Below, piece after piece: positions 47,566-57,335 of a DNA stretch of 64,000 nucleotides; position 1 is the first letter of the stretch, and each line of letters begins with the position of its first letter. A model generated the notes under the pieces. It had not been told where the DNA came from. It saw only the letters and a program-made list of their open reading frames with translations, and did not search any database. Position numbers and translations under genes: made by a program. The stretch is from Trinickia terrae (GTDB taxonomy: Bacteria; Pseudomonadota; Gammaproteobacteria; Burkholderiales; Burkholderiaceae), in the NCBI RefSeq assembly GCF_005144415.1, contig NZ_SWJE01000005.1, positions 1 through 64,000 of the forward strand, in the 5' to 3' direction.

Positions 47566-50133
47566 CTAATGGCCCTGTGGATCTCCCCCGGCCGGGTTTT
47601 GCGAGGATTCGCTCGTCATCGAGCCTGATGTGTTTTCGGGCGTATCGGGCGTCGGCGTAGGCGTCGATCCCGGCTCTTCAACGGGTAACGCACCAGGCGC
47701 TTGAACGGCGCTGGCCGCCGCAGACGGAGACGGAAGAATCGGCGGCATCTCGGCGGGCTGAGCCGAAGCCGCCACACCCGAAGCCGGAACCGAGGCAGGC
47801 TCGGCGGTTTCGGCCACGACGGGCGCGGGATTCGTCCGCTGAGGCGAACGCCGGACGGGCGGCGCTTCCGGCTTCGGCTTGGAGTCGAACAGGTTGTCGA
47901 TCCAGGCTCGCAGCTTGTCGCGGAACTGATCGAATGCGCCCGGCTGCTGCTCGGTCATGAACTTCGCGCGCGGATCGACGATCCGTGCGCGCAGCGCTCG
48001 TTGGAAGAAATCGCCGACGATCGGCAACGCGCTATGCGCGCCTTGCCCCCAGTAGTCGCTGCCGAGCGTCACGCGGCCGTCGTCGAAGCCGACCCAGGCG
48101 CCGGCGACCAGTTGCGGGTCCATCAGGATGAACCACCCGTCCGCATTGTCTTGCGTCGTGCCGGTCTTGCCCGCGACGTCCGCGCGGATGCCGAACCGCG
48201 TGCGGATGGCCGAGCCGGTGCCGCGATCGACGACGCCTCGCATGACGTCGATGAGCGTTTGCGTCGCGGCCACCGGCAGCGCCTGTTCCGGCGGCGCAGG
48301 CTGGAACTCGGCCAGCACGTTGCCGTTGTGATCTTCGATACGGGTGACCATGCGCGGCTCGAGATAGGCGCCGTCGTTCGCGATGGTGGCATACCCCGAG
48401 ACCATTTCCTTGAGCGTGACCGGGCTCGTGCCCAGCGCGAGCGACGGCACGGGGTTGAGCTCGCTGTCGCGCACGCCCATGGCGCGCGCGACGCGGACGA
48501 CCTTGGCCGGCCCGACGCTTTCCATCAATTGCGCCGTGATGCGGTTGCGCGAGAACGTGAGCGCATCACGCAGCGTCATCGGGCGGCCGCTTGGCGGCAC
48601 GTCGTCGCTAGGACGCCAGATTTCGCCTCCCGTCAGCGTGATCGCCACCGGTTGATCGATGAAGGTGTCGTCCGGTTTGGCGCCCTCCGCGAAGGCGGCG
48701 CCGTAGACGAACGGCTTGAAAGTCGAGCCAGGTTGGCGGCGTGCCTGTTGCACGTGATCGTAGGGCTCGTCGCCGAAGTCGCGGCTGCCGACCCACGCCT
48801 TGATCTGTCCATTGCGCGGATCGATGGCGATGAAGCCCGCCTGCACGTCGTTCTTGTTCTTGCACAGCTTGCGCATGAAGCCGCTGTCGGCGCTCAGGTG
48901 CTTGAGTGCCTCGCCGTCGCTTTGTCCCGCGTCTTTCGCTGCGCGATATTCGGGCGTTTCGCGCATGAACGTCTTGAACAGATCGCTGCCTGGCGCGCAG
49001 CCGGTACGCGAATTCCACGCGCCGTTGGCGATCGATTGCAGCTGGTTGCCTTGCCAGCTGACCGCCTGGGTCGCCATCGCCTGCAGGCGCGAGTCGATGG
49101 TGGTGCGCACCACGAGACCGTCGGAGTAGATGTTGTAGTCGTTGCGGTCGGCCCACGCGATCAGCCACTTGCGCAGTTGCTGCGCGAAGTGCGGCGCAGG
49201 GCCGGGCGGCTCGATCTGCCGCTCGAAATCGAGGCGCAGCGGCTTCTTTTGCAGCGATGCATACGCGGCAGGTGTGAGCTTGCCGTACTTGACCATTTGC
49301 GCGAGCACGGTATTGCGCCGCTGCAACGCGCGTTCGGGATTCAACACCGGGTTGTAGTAGCTGTTGCCCTTGAGCATGCCGGTGAGCGTCGCGCTTTCGA
49401 GTATGTCGAGCTGGTCGGCCGATTTGCCGAAATAGGTGCGCGCGGCCATCTCGACGCCGTACGCGTTGTAGAGAAACGGCACCGTGTTCAGGTACGTTTC
49501 GAGAATCTGCTGCTTGCTGTACACCGCTTCGATCTTGAACGCGGTGATCGCTTCCTTGAGCTTGCGGGTGAGGGTAGGGGCGCGGCCGATCTCGTCGGGA
49601 TACAGATTGCGGGCAAGCTGCTGCGTGATGGTCGAGCCGCCCTGGCGATCACCCGAGAACGTATGCAGCGCCGCCGATGCGGTGCGGCGCAAGTCGATGC
49701 CGTGGTGCTCGTAGAAGCGGTGGTCCTCGGTCGAGATCAGCGCATCCACCATATGCGGCGAGATTTCCGCGAGTGTCACCCATTCGCGGTTGCTCGGCTT
49801 GAATTCGCCGAGCAGCTTGCCGTCGGCCGACATGATCTGCGCGGGCTCGTCGACGCGCGCCTTGCGGATGTCCCCGATGCTCGGCGTGAACGGAATCAGG
49901 AGCAGCGCGTAAAGGACGAAGGCTGCGGGCACGGTGGCGACGGCGAGCGCCACGCTGCGTCGCGTGGGGTGGCGCAGATGGAACAGCGCCGCGGCCTGCG
50001 CGCGCTTGAGGAGCGCGCAGCCGGTTGCGGCGAGCGGCTCTAGCCGCGCCGATCCGCTTGCGATAGCGGGCTTGATGCGGGCGAGCCAGGTCGCAAGATG
50101 GCTACGGACAAGGGAAACGAATCGGCGGCTCAC
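47566..50133 (-). CDS. Class A penicillin-binding protein (PBP1A type)
   Basis: An 855-residue bifunctional peptidoglycan synthase. An N-terminal cytoplasmic part and one transmembrane helix (about 60-82) precede a GT51 glycosyltransferase domain with EDHRFYEHHGID and GGSTITQQLARN. The transpeptidase domain has SxxK as STFK, SRN as its second motif and KTGT as the third. The last 110 residues are proline/alanine-rich and disordered. The first available start is GTG at 50133, with no clear Shine-Dalgarno sequence, so the N-terminus is uncertain. It makes and cross-links cell wall in the periplasm. Confidence 0.93.
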   Translation of the reverse strand: MSRRFVSLVRSHLATWLARIKPAIASGSARLEPLAATGCALLKRAQAAALFHLRHPTRRSVALAVATVPAAFVLYALLLIPFTPSIGDIRKARVDEPAQIMSADGKLLGEFKPSNREWVTLAEISPHMVDALISTEDHRFYEHHGIDLRRTASAALHTFSGDRQGGSTITQQLARNLYPDEIGRAPTLTRKLKEAITAFKIEAVYSKQQILETYLNTVPFLYNAYGVEMAARTYFGKSADQLDILESATLTGMLKGNSYYNPVLNPERALQRRNTVLAQMVKYGKLTPAAYASLQKKPLRLDFERQIEPPGPAPHFAQQLRKWLIAWADRNDYNIYSDGLVVRTTIDSRLQAMATQAVSWQGNQLQSIANGAWNSRTGCAPGSDLFKTFMRETPEYRAAKDAGQSDGEALKHLSADSGFMRKLCKNKNDVQAGFIAIDPRNGQIKAWVGSRDFGDEPYDHVQQARRQPGSTFKPFVYGAAFAEGAKPDDTFIDQPVAITLTGGEIWRPSDDVPPSGRPMTLRDALTFSRNRITAQLMESVGPAKVVRVARAMGVRDSELNPVPSLALGTSPVTLKEMVSGYATIANDGAYLEPRMVTRIEDHNGNVLAEFQPAPPEQALPVAATQTLIDVMRGVVDRGTGSAIRTRFGIRADVAGKTGTTQDNADGWFILMDPQLVAGAWVGFDDGRVTLGSDYWGQGAHSALPIVGDFFQRALRARIVDPRAKFMTEQQPGAFDQFRDKLRAWIDNLFDSKPKPEAPPVRRSPQRTNPAPVVAETAEPASVPASGVAASAQPAEMPPILPSPSAAASAVQAPGALPVEEPGSTPTPTPDTPENTSGSMTSESSQNPAGGDPQGH

Positions 50134-50685
50134 GCGGGCACGGGGTCGGCTGGAAATGCGTGCATCGTATCAAAACGCGGGGCTTGCCAGATGTATGTCC
50201 AATCTCCGCTTTTCATGCGGAGATGAAGGAGGGCAATCAACGCGCTCGCACGTTATTCGCCGCAAAATATGCGTCGAATACTGGCCGCATCGGCAAAGCC
50301 AGCTATTCAAGTTTGTCGCGAATGCCTTGCGAAATACTTATCGGCCGGCAGCCTAAAGACTCCCTGCACTGGATGCGCAGCCGCGAACCCGCCGGCGGGC
50401 GAAATGCCGCCCGGCGGGGCTCCGGCGGGTGATACGAGGCCCCGGCAACGGCAAGGCGCCCTCTGCGTCACCGCCGATCGCGTCAATTCCGCCGCGCTAC
50501 CGGCCGCCGTCCGTCCCGCCCCGGCCCTACAAGTCAGGTATCGAAAGCCGATAAAGCTGTCCGTAGGCGACGCCATGACGGCCGCCCATAGCCAGCCACA
50601 CCGGACGCACGTAACGTAGCCGCTCGCACACGCCGCTGCGTGGCATACCGAGGCAGGCGACAACGACACAAAGAGGAGACCGGGA
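50134..50685 (+). other. Structured 550-base region upstream of the chemoreceptor gene
   Basis: No gene is visible. It holds successive hairpins in the + direction: TATTCG-c-CGCA/TGCG-t-CGAATA (50254-50280), immediately CTGGC/GCCAG (50281-50302), then TCGC/GCGA near 50315-50333 and a GC-rich CCCGCCGG/CCGGCGGG cluster near 50388-50431. It may be a long 5' leader. Confidence 0.55.
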
Positions 50686-52263
50686 GTGCACACCTTAACG
50701 CCGATCGCGCAGGGCGAAGTCCCTTTCCCCGCGGGAAAAATGCTTGTCTCGACGACCGATACCACCGGGCTCATCACGTACTGCAACGACGTCTTCATAG
50801 AGACCAGCGGCTTTTCGCGCGACGAACTCCTTGGCCAGCCTCACAGCGTCATCCGGCATCCGGACATGCCCGCCGAGGCGTATCGGGACATGTGGGCCAC
50901 CCTCAAGAAGCAGCAGCCGTGGATCGGCGTGCTGAAGAATCGCGTCAAGGACGGCCGCCACTTCTGGGTTCAGGTGGGCGTCATGCCGATCGTCGAAGGG
51001 AAGGAGGTGGTCGCATACCGGGCCGTGCAGACGCAGGCTTCGCGCGAACAGATCCAGACCGCCGAGGCGATCTACGCGAAGCTGCGGGACGAGCAGACGC
51101 GGGGCCGGCAGGCGCACCGCCTCGATAGCGGCGCGATCGTGCGCACGGATCTGGCCGGACGCCTCGATCGCTTCCTGCATCCGACCATGAAGCGGCAAAC
51201 CTATCTGCTGACGATCGGCCTCGCGACGCTCGGGATGGTGGCGGGCGCGCTCCTGAACGGCGGCGTGTCGGCGCTCACGTGGCCGCGTGCGGCCGTGGCG
51301 TTCGCGGCCTGCATCGTGCTGGGGATACTGGCGGAATACCGCATGCGGTTCATGTTCATCTACCCGCTACGCCGTTTGCTGGGCTTCGTGACGCGGATCG
51401 CAATGGGCGACCTGACGCAGACGCTCGAGAACAGCTGGAAGCCGACCGGCGTGGTCGGGAAGCTCGAGCAGTGCGTCAATCAGGTGAGCCTCAATACGCG
51501 CGTGATCGTCGCGGATGCGCGCGACCAGATGGTGAGAATGGCGCAGGCGACGGCGACCGTGAGCGAGGGCAGCCAGAAGCTGTCGGCCCGCACCGAATCG
51601 CAGGCGGCGAGCCTCGAGCAGTCCGCGGCGTCGATGGAGCAAATAGCCAACAACGTGCAGCAGACCGCCGAGGTGGCGCGCCGCGCCGCGTTGAATGCAG
51701 GACACGCTTCCGGCATCACAGAGGATAGCGGCGCCGCCGTGCAGGCCATGACGCAGACGATGCAGGGCATCACCGAAGCATCGCGGAAGATCGGCGAAAT
51801 CATCCAGGTGATCGACGGGATCTCCTTTCAGACCAACATCCTCGCGCTCAACGCGGCCGTCGAGGCGGCGCGGGCCGGCGAGCACGGACGCGGCTTCGCG
51901 GTCGTCGCCGGCGAAGTTCGCAACCTGGCCGGCCGGGCGGCCGCGGCGGCGAAGGAAATCACGGCGCTGATCGCCGATTCGACGCAGAAAGTCGAAGCGG
52001 GCAGCAAGCTCACGGAGACCGCGCGAGACAAGATGCAGCAAGCCGTTCAGGCGGTTCGTGATGTCAGCGCGCTGATCGGCGAGATCAACACCGCTGCTGC
52101 GGAACAGAGCATCGGCATTTCGCAGATCAAGCAGGCGCTCGATCTCATCGAGGATCTGACTCAGCAGAATACGTCGCTCGTCAATCACCTCGCGCTCTCG
52201 GCCAATACGCTCGCGGGCAATGCCCACACCGTGACCGAGACGGTGGGTATGTTCAGGATCTGA
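50686..52263 (+). CDS. PAS-domain methyl-accepting chemoreceptor (Aer-like)
   Basis: A 525-residue chemoreceptor. An N-terminal PAS domain (about residues 20-120, with [21 protein letters not shown] and HPDMP) probably binds FAD as in Aer. Two transmembrane helices at about 168-186 and 195-215 follow, then a HAMP-like stretch and a cytoplasmic signalling domain whose hairpin tip contains [21 protein letters not shown]. It would report redox or energy state to CheA/CheW. The start is GTG at 50686, with AGAGGAG upstream. Confidence 0.92.
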   Translation: MHTLTPIAQGEVPFPAGKMLVSTTDTTGLITYCNDVFIETSGFSRDELLGQPHSVIRHPDMPAEAYRDMWATLKKQQPWIGVLKNRVKDGRHFWVQVGVMPIVEGKEVVAYRAVQTQASREQIQTAEAIYAKLRDEQTRGRQAHRLDSGAIVRTDLAGRLDRFLHPTMKRQTYLLTIGLATLGMVAGALLNGGVSALTWPRAAVAFAACIVLGILAEYRMRFMFIYPLRRLLGFVTRIAMGDLTQTLENSWKPTGVVGKLEQCVNQVSLNTRVIVADARDQMVRMAQATATVSEGSQKLSARTESQAASLEQSAASMEQIANNVQQTAEVARRAALNAGHASGITEDSGAAVQAMTQTMQGITEASRKIGEIIQVIDGISFQTNILALNAAVEAARAGEHGRGFAVVAGEVRNLAGRAAAAAKEITALIADSTQKVEAGSKLTETARDKMQQAVQAVRDVSALIGEINTAAAEQSIGISQIKQALDLIEDLTQQNTSLVNHLALSANTLAGNAHTVTETVGMFRI

Positions 52264-52277
52264 TGGACGCCACGGCA

Positions 52278-53258
52278 TCAAAGCGCCGCGACCGCCTCCA
52301 TCCCCGCCATTTTCCGCATCGGGACGGCGCCCTTCCCGGCCCCGTCGGGAAACGCCGCCACCTGCTCCGCCTTGCGAGCGAAGTACTCCACGAGGTGATC
52401 GATGAACGTCCTCACCTTGACCGGCAAATGCCTCCGGCTCGGATACGCGACATTGATCTCGACCTGCGGCAACCGGTACTCCGGCAGCAGCCTCACCAGC
52501 CGCCCCTGCGCCACATCCTTGCTGATCAGATAACTCGGCAGAATCGCCACCCCCATCCCGAGCAGCGCGAACTGCCGCAGCATTTCCGTGTTGTTGGCCG
52601 TGATCACATTCGCCGGCCGCACGCGCACGTCGCCGTGCTCGCCGCTGAACACGTGCTCCTCGCCCCAGTACTCCGAGGGCGGGTTCAAGCAAGGATGGTC
52701 CATCAAGTGCTCGGGCCGCGTTGGCGTGCCGTGCTCGTTCAAATAAGCCGGCGTCGCGCAGACGGTCATGCAATCGTTCGTCAGGCGCCGCGTCACGATG
52801 CTGCCGGTGCGCATCTGCCGCGCGATCACGATGCCCACGTCGTAGCCTTCTTCGACGAAGTCGACATGGCGATCCACGAGCGTCACGTCGGGCACGACCT
52901 TCGGATAGCTTTGCGAATAGCTCTGCAGCACCGGCGCGAGCGTATGCAGCCCGAACACGACCGGTGCGACGATGCGCAGCGTGCCGACGGGTTCGTGATT
53001 GCGCGCGGTCACCATCTGCTCGACGTCTTCGAGGTCGTCGAGAATCTGGCGCGCGCGTTCGAGGTAGACCTGACCGGATTCGGTCAGCGAGAGGCTGCGC
53101 GTCGTGCGATGGAGGAGCCGCGTGCTGAGCCGGCTTTCGAGGTCGGCGACGTGGCGCGTCACGACCGCATTGGAAATGTCGAGCGCATTGGCCGCGCCGA
53201 CAAAGCTGCCGACATCCGCCACCTTGACGAATATCCGCACCGACTGCAAATGATCCAT
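52278..53258 (-). CDS. LysR family transcriptional regulator
   Basis: A 326-residue LysR regulator. The N-terminal winged helix (SFVGAANALDISNAVVTRHVADLE) is followed by a linker and a periplasmic-binding-like effector domain. Its ATG at 53258 is preferred over longer frames by homology. It converges on the chemoreceptor gene. No divergent target lies next to it, so its regulon is unknown. It lies downstream of, and in the same direction as, a second LysR gene, 169 bases away. Confidence 0.92.
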   Translation of the reverse strand: MDHLQSVRIFVKVADVGSFVGAANALDISNAVVTRHVADLESRLSTRLLHRTTRSLSLTESGQVYLERARQILDDLEDVEQMVTARNHEPVGTLRIVAPVVFGLHTLAPVLQSYSQSYPKVVPDVTLVDRHVDFVEEGYDVGIVIARQMRTGSIVTRRLTNDCMTVCATPAYLNEHGTPTRPEHLMDHPCLNPPSEYWGEEHVFSGEHGDVRVRPANVITANNTEMLRQFALLGMGVAILPSYLISKDVAQGRLVRLLPEYRLPQVEINVAYPSRRHLPVKVRTFIDHLVEYFARKAEQVAAFPDGAGKGAVPMRKMAGMEAVAAL

Positions 53259-53427
53259 GATGGCACCCCATGATTCCATGCAACGCTGTCGCAACAGCCG
53301 CGTGCCCAAGCATTGTGATTCGGCGCTCTCACACGGCATCAACTCATGTAAGCGATTGTAAAGAGCGCACCATGTCCCAATCCTGACCCGAAGATGACAA
53401 TGCTGTCAGGTTGCCGAACCCCGAGCG

Positions 53428-54339
53428 CTATTCCATCTGGTCCCACGGCGGCTCGTTGCCCCACTCCTCGGCCAGCGCATCGACGAAGCGCCGCACCTTG
53501 AGCGGCAGGTGGCGCGCGCTCGGGAAGACGGCCTGGATCGTCAGGTCCGCCGTGCCGTAGTCGGGCAGCAGGGCGACGAGCTCGCCCTTGCGCAACGCAT
53601 CGCCGAACACGAAGCTCGGGCCGAACGCGACGCCCGCCCCGGCGACTGCCGCCGCGAGCAGCATCTGCATGTTGTTGGCGGCGATGGATACGCGGCCGTC
53701 GACGCGATGCGCGGCGCCGTCGCGATCGAAGAACGTCCAGTCGCCTGCCGATACCGCGTCGCTGAATGCGAGCCGCGGGTGCTCGCGCAGCGCCTCGGGC
53801 GTCTTCGGCGCGCCGCGGCGCGCGAGGTAGGCCGGCGCTGCGCACGCCACCATCCGGCAGCGCGCGAGCCGGCGCGCGACGAGCTCGGAATCCGGCAGGC
53901 GGCCGATGCGGATCGCCACGTCGATGGCCTCCTCGAGCAGGTTGGCGAAGCCGTCGCTGAGCACGATTTCGAGGTTCACCTCGGGATTGCGCTCGACATA
54001 GCGCGCGATCACGCCGCCCAGATGCAGCGCGCCGAACGTGACCGGCGCCGCGATGCGCAACGTGCCGCGCGGCGTGTGCTGCGCATCGGCGGCTTCGCGC
54101 CGGGCGTCGTCGAACTCTTCGAGGATGCGTCGGCAGCGCGCGTAGTAGGCGGCGCCGGCCTCGGTCAAGGCGAGGCGGCGCGTCGTGCGCTGGAGCAGCC
54201 GCGCCTGCAGGTCGGCCTCGATCGCGCTCACATGCTTGCCGGCCATCGCCGGCGAGAGGCCGAAGCGCCGCGCCGCGGCGGCGAGGCTTCCTTCGTCCAC
54301 GGCGGCGGCGAACACCGCCATGCTGGTCAGCCGGTCCAT
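53428..54339 (-). CDS. LysR family transcriptional regulator, divergent from the hydrolase gene
   Basis: A 303-residue LysR regulator with an N-terminal helix-turn-helix (SLAAAARRFGLSPAMAGKHVSAIE) and a standard effector domain. ATG at 54339 has GAGGTG 6 bases upstream. The gene is divergent from the alpha/beta hydrolase with a 120-base intergenic region, the classic arrangement in which a LysR protein controls its neighbour and itself. Confidence 0.93.
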   Translation of the reverse strand: MDRLTSMAVFAAAVDEGSLAAAARRFGLSPAMAGKHVSAIEADLQARLLQRTTRRLALTEAGAAYYARCRRILEEFDDARREAADAQHTPRGTLRIAAPVTFGALHLGGVIARYVERNPEVNLEIVLSDGFANLLEEAIDVAIRIGRLPDSELVARRLARCRMVACAAPAYLARRGAPKTPEALREHPRLAFSDAVSAGDWTFFDRDGAAHRVDGRVSIAANNMQMLLAAAVAGAGVAFGPSFVFGDALRKGELVALLPDYGTADLTIQAVFPSARHLPLKVRRFVDALAEEWGNEPPWDQME

Positions 54340-54459
54340 GTGCGGCACCTCGATTCGATATTGCGGCTATCGACTGTATGTCGGTGGAGGCGGATTATCA
54401 ATCGTGACGCTCGACTCTACGATGACGTCAACAGCAACCCGACTATCAGGAGTCACGTC

Positions 54460-55254
54460 ATGAAGATCACGGCAAACGGTATCCACATCCACGTAGAGGA
54501 CGAGGGCAGCGGCACGCCCGCGCTCGTCTTCCTGCATTACTGGGGCGGCTCGTCGCGCACCTGGGCGCCGGTCATGGCGCATCTGAACGGGCGCTACCGG
54601 ACCGTTGCGCTCGATCAGCGCGGCTGGGGCCGATCCGACGCGCCCGCCGACGGCTACCGCATCGCCGATCACGCCGACGACGCCGCCGGCGTGATCGGCG
54701 CGCTTGGTCTCACGCGCTACGTGCTCGTCGGGCATTCGATGGGCGGCAAGGCCGCGCAGCTGCTGGCGTCGCGGCGTCCCCAAGGGCTCGCGGGGCTGGT
54801 GCTCGTCGCGCCGTCGCCGCCTGCCCCGATGGCGATACCCGCCGAGCAGCGCGACGCGATACGGCACGTCTACGAGTCACGCGAATCGATCGCAGCCGCG
54901 CGCGATCACGTGCTCACCGCGCGGCCGTTGAGCGCCGCGCTTCAGGAACAGGTCGTGGAGGACAGCCTGCGCGGCGCGGCGCAGGCCAAGGCGGCGTGGC
55001 CGACAGTAGGGATGCTGGAGGACATCACGCGCGAGGTGGCGTCGATCGACGTGCCGACGCTCGTGATCGCTGGGGAACGCGACCAGGTGGAGACGCCCGA
55101 CACCTTGCGCCGCGAACTGCTGCCGCGGATTGCGCACGCGGTGCTGCATGTGCTGCCGAAGACCGGCCACCTCTCGCCGCTCGAAGCGCCGGCGGAAATT
55201 GCGGATATGGTCCGGGCGTTCGTCGATCGGCGAATTGAAGCCTCTGCTCGCTGA
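54460..55254 (+). CDS. Alpha/beta hydrolase
   Basis: A 264-residue alpha/beta hydrolase. The nucleophile is the serine in GHSMGG, the acid is the aspartate in AGERDQ, and the histidine is in KTGHLSP. The oxyanion region is FLHYWGGSS, and QRGWGRSDAP is typical of haloperoxidase/esterase-like members. AGGAG precedes the ATG. The substrate is unknown. It is probably controlled by the divergent LysR regulator. Confidence 0.92.
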   Translation: MKITANGIHIHVEDEGSGTPALVFLHYWGGSSRTWAPVMAHLNGRYRTVALDQRGWGRSDAPADGYRIADHADDAAGVIGALGLTRYVLVGHSMGGKAAQLLASRRPQGLAGLVLVAPSPPAPMAIPAEQRDAIRHVYESRESIAAARDHVLTARPLSAALQEQVVEDSLRGAAQAKAAWPTVGMLEDITREVASIDVPTLVIAGERDQVETPDTLRRELLPRIAHAVLHVLPKTGHLSPLEAPAEIADMVRAFVDRRIEASAR

Positions 55255-55588
55255 CGCTTCGAATTCTTCCATCGTCCGGTTTGCCCACGTCTATCAGGTT
55301 TTCCCAAAGCCAGACGCCGGTCGCCGAAGCCAGCCGGGCCTCGGCTCGGCTCGGCTCGGTGACCTGCCACGGGCATGGAGCCGTGCCTTACGCCACATCT
55401 CCAGACCTGTTCCGCTCGGCGCCAAAATCAAAATAGCGCCGAAACCCCGGTCTGTTTGCCCGATCGAACGGCATCGCCCGCCGCTAACCTTCCACCATCG
55501 CCAAGACCGCGCGCGTTGCGCCGGCCAACTCGCCCCCTGGGCGCGAACGCCGCCAAGCGCCGCCTGCTCCCACGGAAGGACCGCTTCA
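55255..55588 (+). other. Intergenic region with a pentanucleotide tandem repeat
   Basis: No gene is seen in these 334 bases. Four perfect CTCGG units lie at 55340-55359, about 230 bases before the glycosyltransferase start. The region presumably contains the promoter of the glycan operon. Confidence 0.6.
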
Positions 55589-57316
55589 ATGCCCACTGTC
55601 AGCATTCTGATCCCCGCCTGCAAGGCCGAATACCTCGGCCGGGCGATCCTCAGCGCGCAACGCCAGACTTTCGAGGACATCGAAATCCTCGTCGGCGACG
55701 ACACGCCCGATGCCGCGCTGCAGGAAGTCGTCAGAACGTTCGACGATCCCCGCATCCGCTACTTCCACCACGGTTTTCAAAACGGCACGCGCAATTCGCA
55801 AGCATTGTGGGAGCACGCGCGCGGCCAGTACGTGAAGTTCCTGTCTGGCGACGACATGCTGATGCCGACCTCGGTTCAGACGCTCGTCGACGAGCTGCGC
55901 GCCAACCCGGAGGTGGTCCTCGCGTTCCACGAGCGCGTGATCGTCGACGAGACGGACAACGTCGTCGCCACGCCGGGTCCGCTGCTCGCGCTAGGCAAGA
56001 CCGCCCTCATCGACCGTCCGTTCCTGATCGAGCACATGGTCGCCGGGCTGAACAACTTTGTCGGCGAGCCGAGCAACATCATGCTCGTGCGCGATCGCGT
56101 CGACATTTCGACCGTCTGGGACTACCGCTCGTCGGTGCTCGACTTCACCGGCGACGTGGCGGCCTATCTGAACTGTGCCGAAAAGGCGCCGCTGCTCGCA
56201 GTGGGCGGCTATCTGAGCGCGTCCCGCCGGCATTCGGCCCAGGCGCCGGAAACCGGCAACGCGAACTTCAGTGCGGGGCTCTACGAGTGGGAACTGATGG
56301 TGCGCGGCGAAGCGGCGGCCGGCAATCTCACGGGAGACGCCCTCCGGAATGCGCGGCGCGCGCTGCGCCGGCTCTACGCCAACTGGTCCGCGACGCTGCC
56401 CGAAATCGCCCGCTTGCTTGCCAACCTCGACGAATTCGAGCGCCGGCCCGCACATGAGCTCTACGCGTCCGAGCGTTTCCAAGCGGATCTCGCGAATGCC
56501 CGCGCGGCCGTTGCTGCGCGCGTAGGTGTGAGCAGTAAAGGGCCGCGGGCGCCGCAGCAAAAGTTCTGCGTCGTCTGCGAGCAGCCCGTACCCGGCTGGC
56601 TGCCGCACCCTGAGAACGGCAACCCCGGCAAGACCTTCATGCGGCAAATCGAATCGGTGGGTTCGACGCTCCAGAACCACTCGTGCCCGAAGTGCGGCTG
56701 CAACGACCGCGAGCGCCATCTGTGGCTCTATGTCGCCTTTTCGCGCATTCTCGAAGACGCGAGCGCGAAGCGCATTCTCCACGTCGCGCCGGAAGCCGGG
56801 CTCGAGCCGCGCATCCGCAGGCTCCAGCCGCGCGAATACATCGTCGGCGATCTCTCGCCGCGCCTCGCGCATCACTGCGAAATCAACGTCGAAAAGCTCG
56901 ACTTCCCCGACGGCTACTTCGACCTGATCATCTGCAACCACGTGCTCGAGCATGTGGACAACCCGGCCGCGGCGCTCGCTGAGTTCAACCGGTGCCTTGC
57001 GCCCGGCGGCCACTTGGTCGCGCAGACGCCGTACTCGCCTGTGCTGCGCAATACGTTCGAATTGACCAAGCCCGTCGATGAAGCCTTCGCGACGAACTAC
57101 TTCGGGCAAAACGACCACGTCCGCATGTTCGGCGCCGACCTTGTCGATCACTTCCGCAACGCAGGGTTCAAGGGCGACCTGTATCCGCATACGACGGTTC
57201 TTGGCGAGCTCGATCCGGACACCTACGGCTGCAACGGACGGGAGCCTTTCTTCTTCTTCGCGAAAGGGGCCGCGCCAGGGTTCCCGGCTTATGCGTCTTC
57301 GCAGCCAATCCAGTAA
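55589..57316 (+). CDS. Glycosyltransferase family 2 fused to a zinc-knuckle methyltransferase
   Basis: A 575-residue two-enzyme protein. Residues 1-240 are a GT-A glycosyltransferase (VSILIPACKAEYLGRAI, GDD at 36-38, SGDD at 86-89), and 240-320 are helical. Cys327, Cys330, Cys366 and Cys369 form a zinc knuckle, after which residues 380-560 are a SAM methyltransferase with DGYFDLIICNHVLEHVDNP and a LAPGGHL strand. It probably adds a sugar and methylates it or a cap. GAAGGA precedes the ATG at 55589. Residues 137-313 are paralogous to the glycosyltransferase at 63393-64000. First gene of the + strand operon. Confidence 0.88.
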   Translation: MPTVSILIPACKAEYLGRAILSAQRQTFEDIEILVGDDTPDAALQEVVRTFDDPRIRYFHHGFQNGTRNSQALWEHARGQYVKFLSGDDMLMPTSVQTLVDELRANPEVVLAFHERVIVDETDNVVATPGPLLALGKTALIDRPFLIEHMVAGLNNFVGEPSNIMLVRDRVDISTVWDYRSSVLDFTGDVAAYLNCAEKAPLLAVGGYLSASRRHSAQAPETGNANFSAGLYEWELMVRGEAAAGNLTGDALRNARRALRRLYANWSATLPEIARLLANLDEFERRPAHELYASERFQADLANARAAVAARVGVSSKGPRAPQQKFCVVCEQPVPGWLPHPENGNPGKTFMRQIESVGSTLQNHSCPKCGCNDRERHLWLYVAFSRILEDASAKRILHVAPEAGLEPRIRRLQPREYIVGDLSPRLAHHCEINVEKLDFPDGYFDLIICNHVLEHVDNPAAALAEFNRCLAPGGHLVAQTPYSPVLRNTFELTKPVDEAFATNYFGQNDHVRMFGADLVDHFRNAGFKGDLYPHTTVLGELDPDTYGCNGREPFFFFAKGAAPGFPAYASSQPIQ

Positions 57317-57335
57317 CCACCGGCTTGAGACAACC

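Noticed and set aside
50290..50360. Resemblance to a c-di-GMP-I riboswitch (GGCAAAGCC and GCCTAAAG blocks before a chemoreceptor)
   Set aside because: The second half of the aptamer and the proper order of blocks could not be traced, so only a structured leader is reported.
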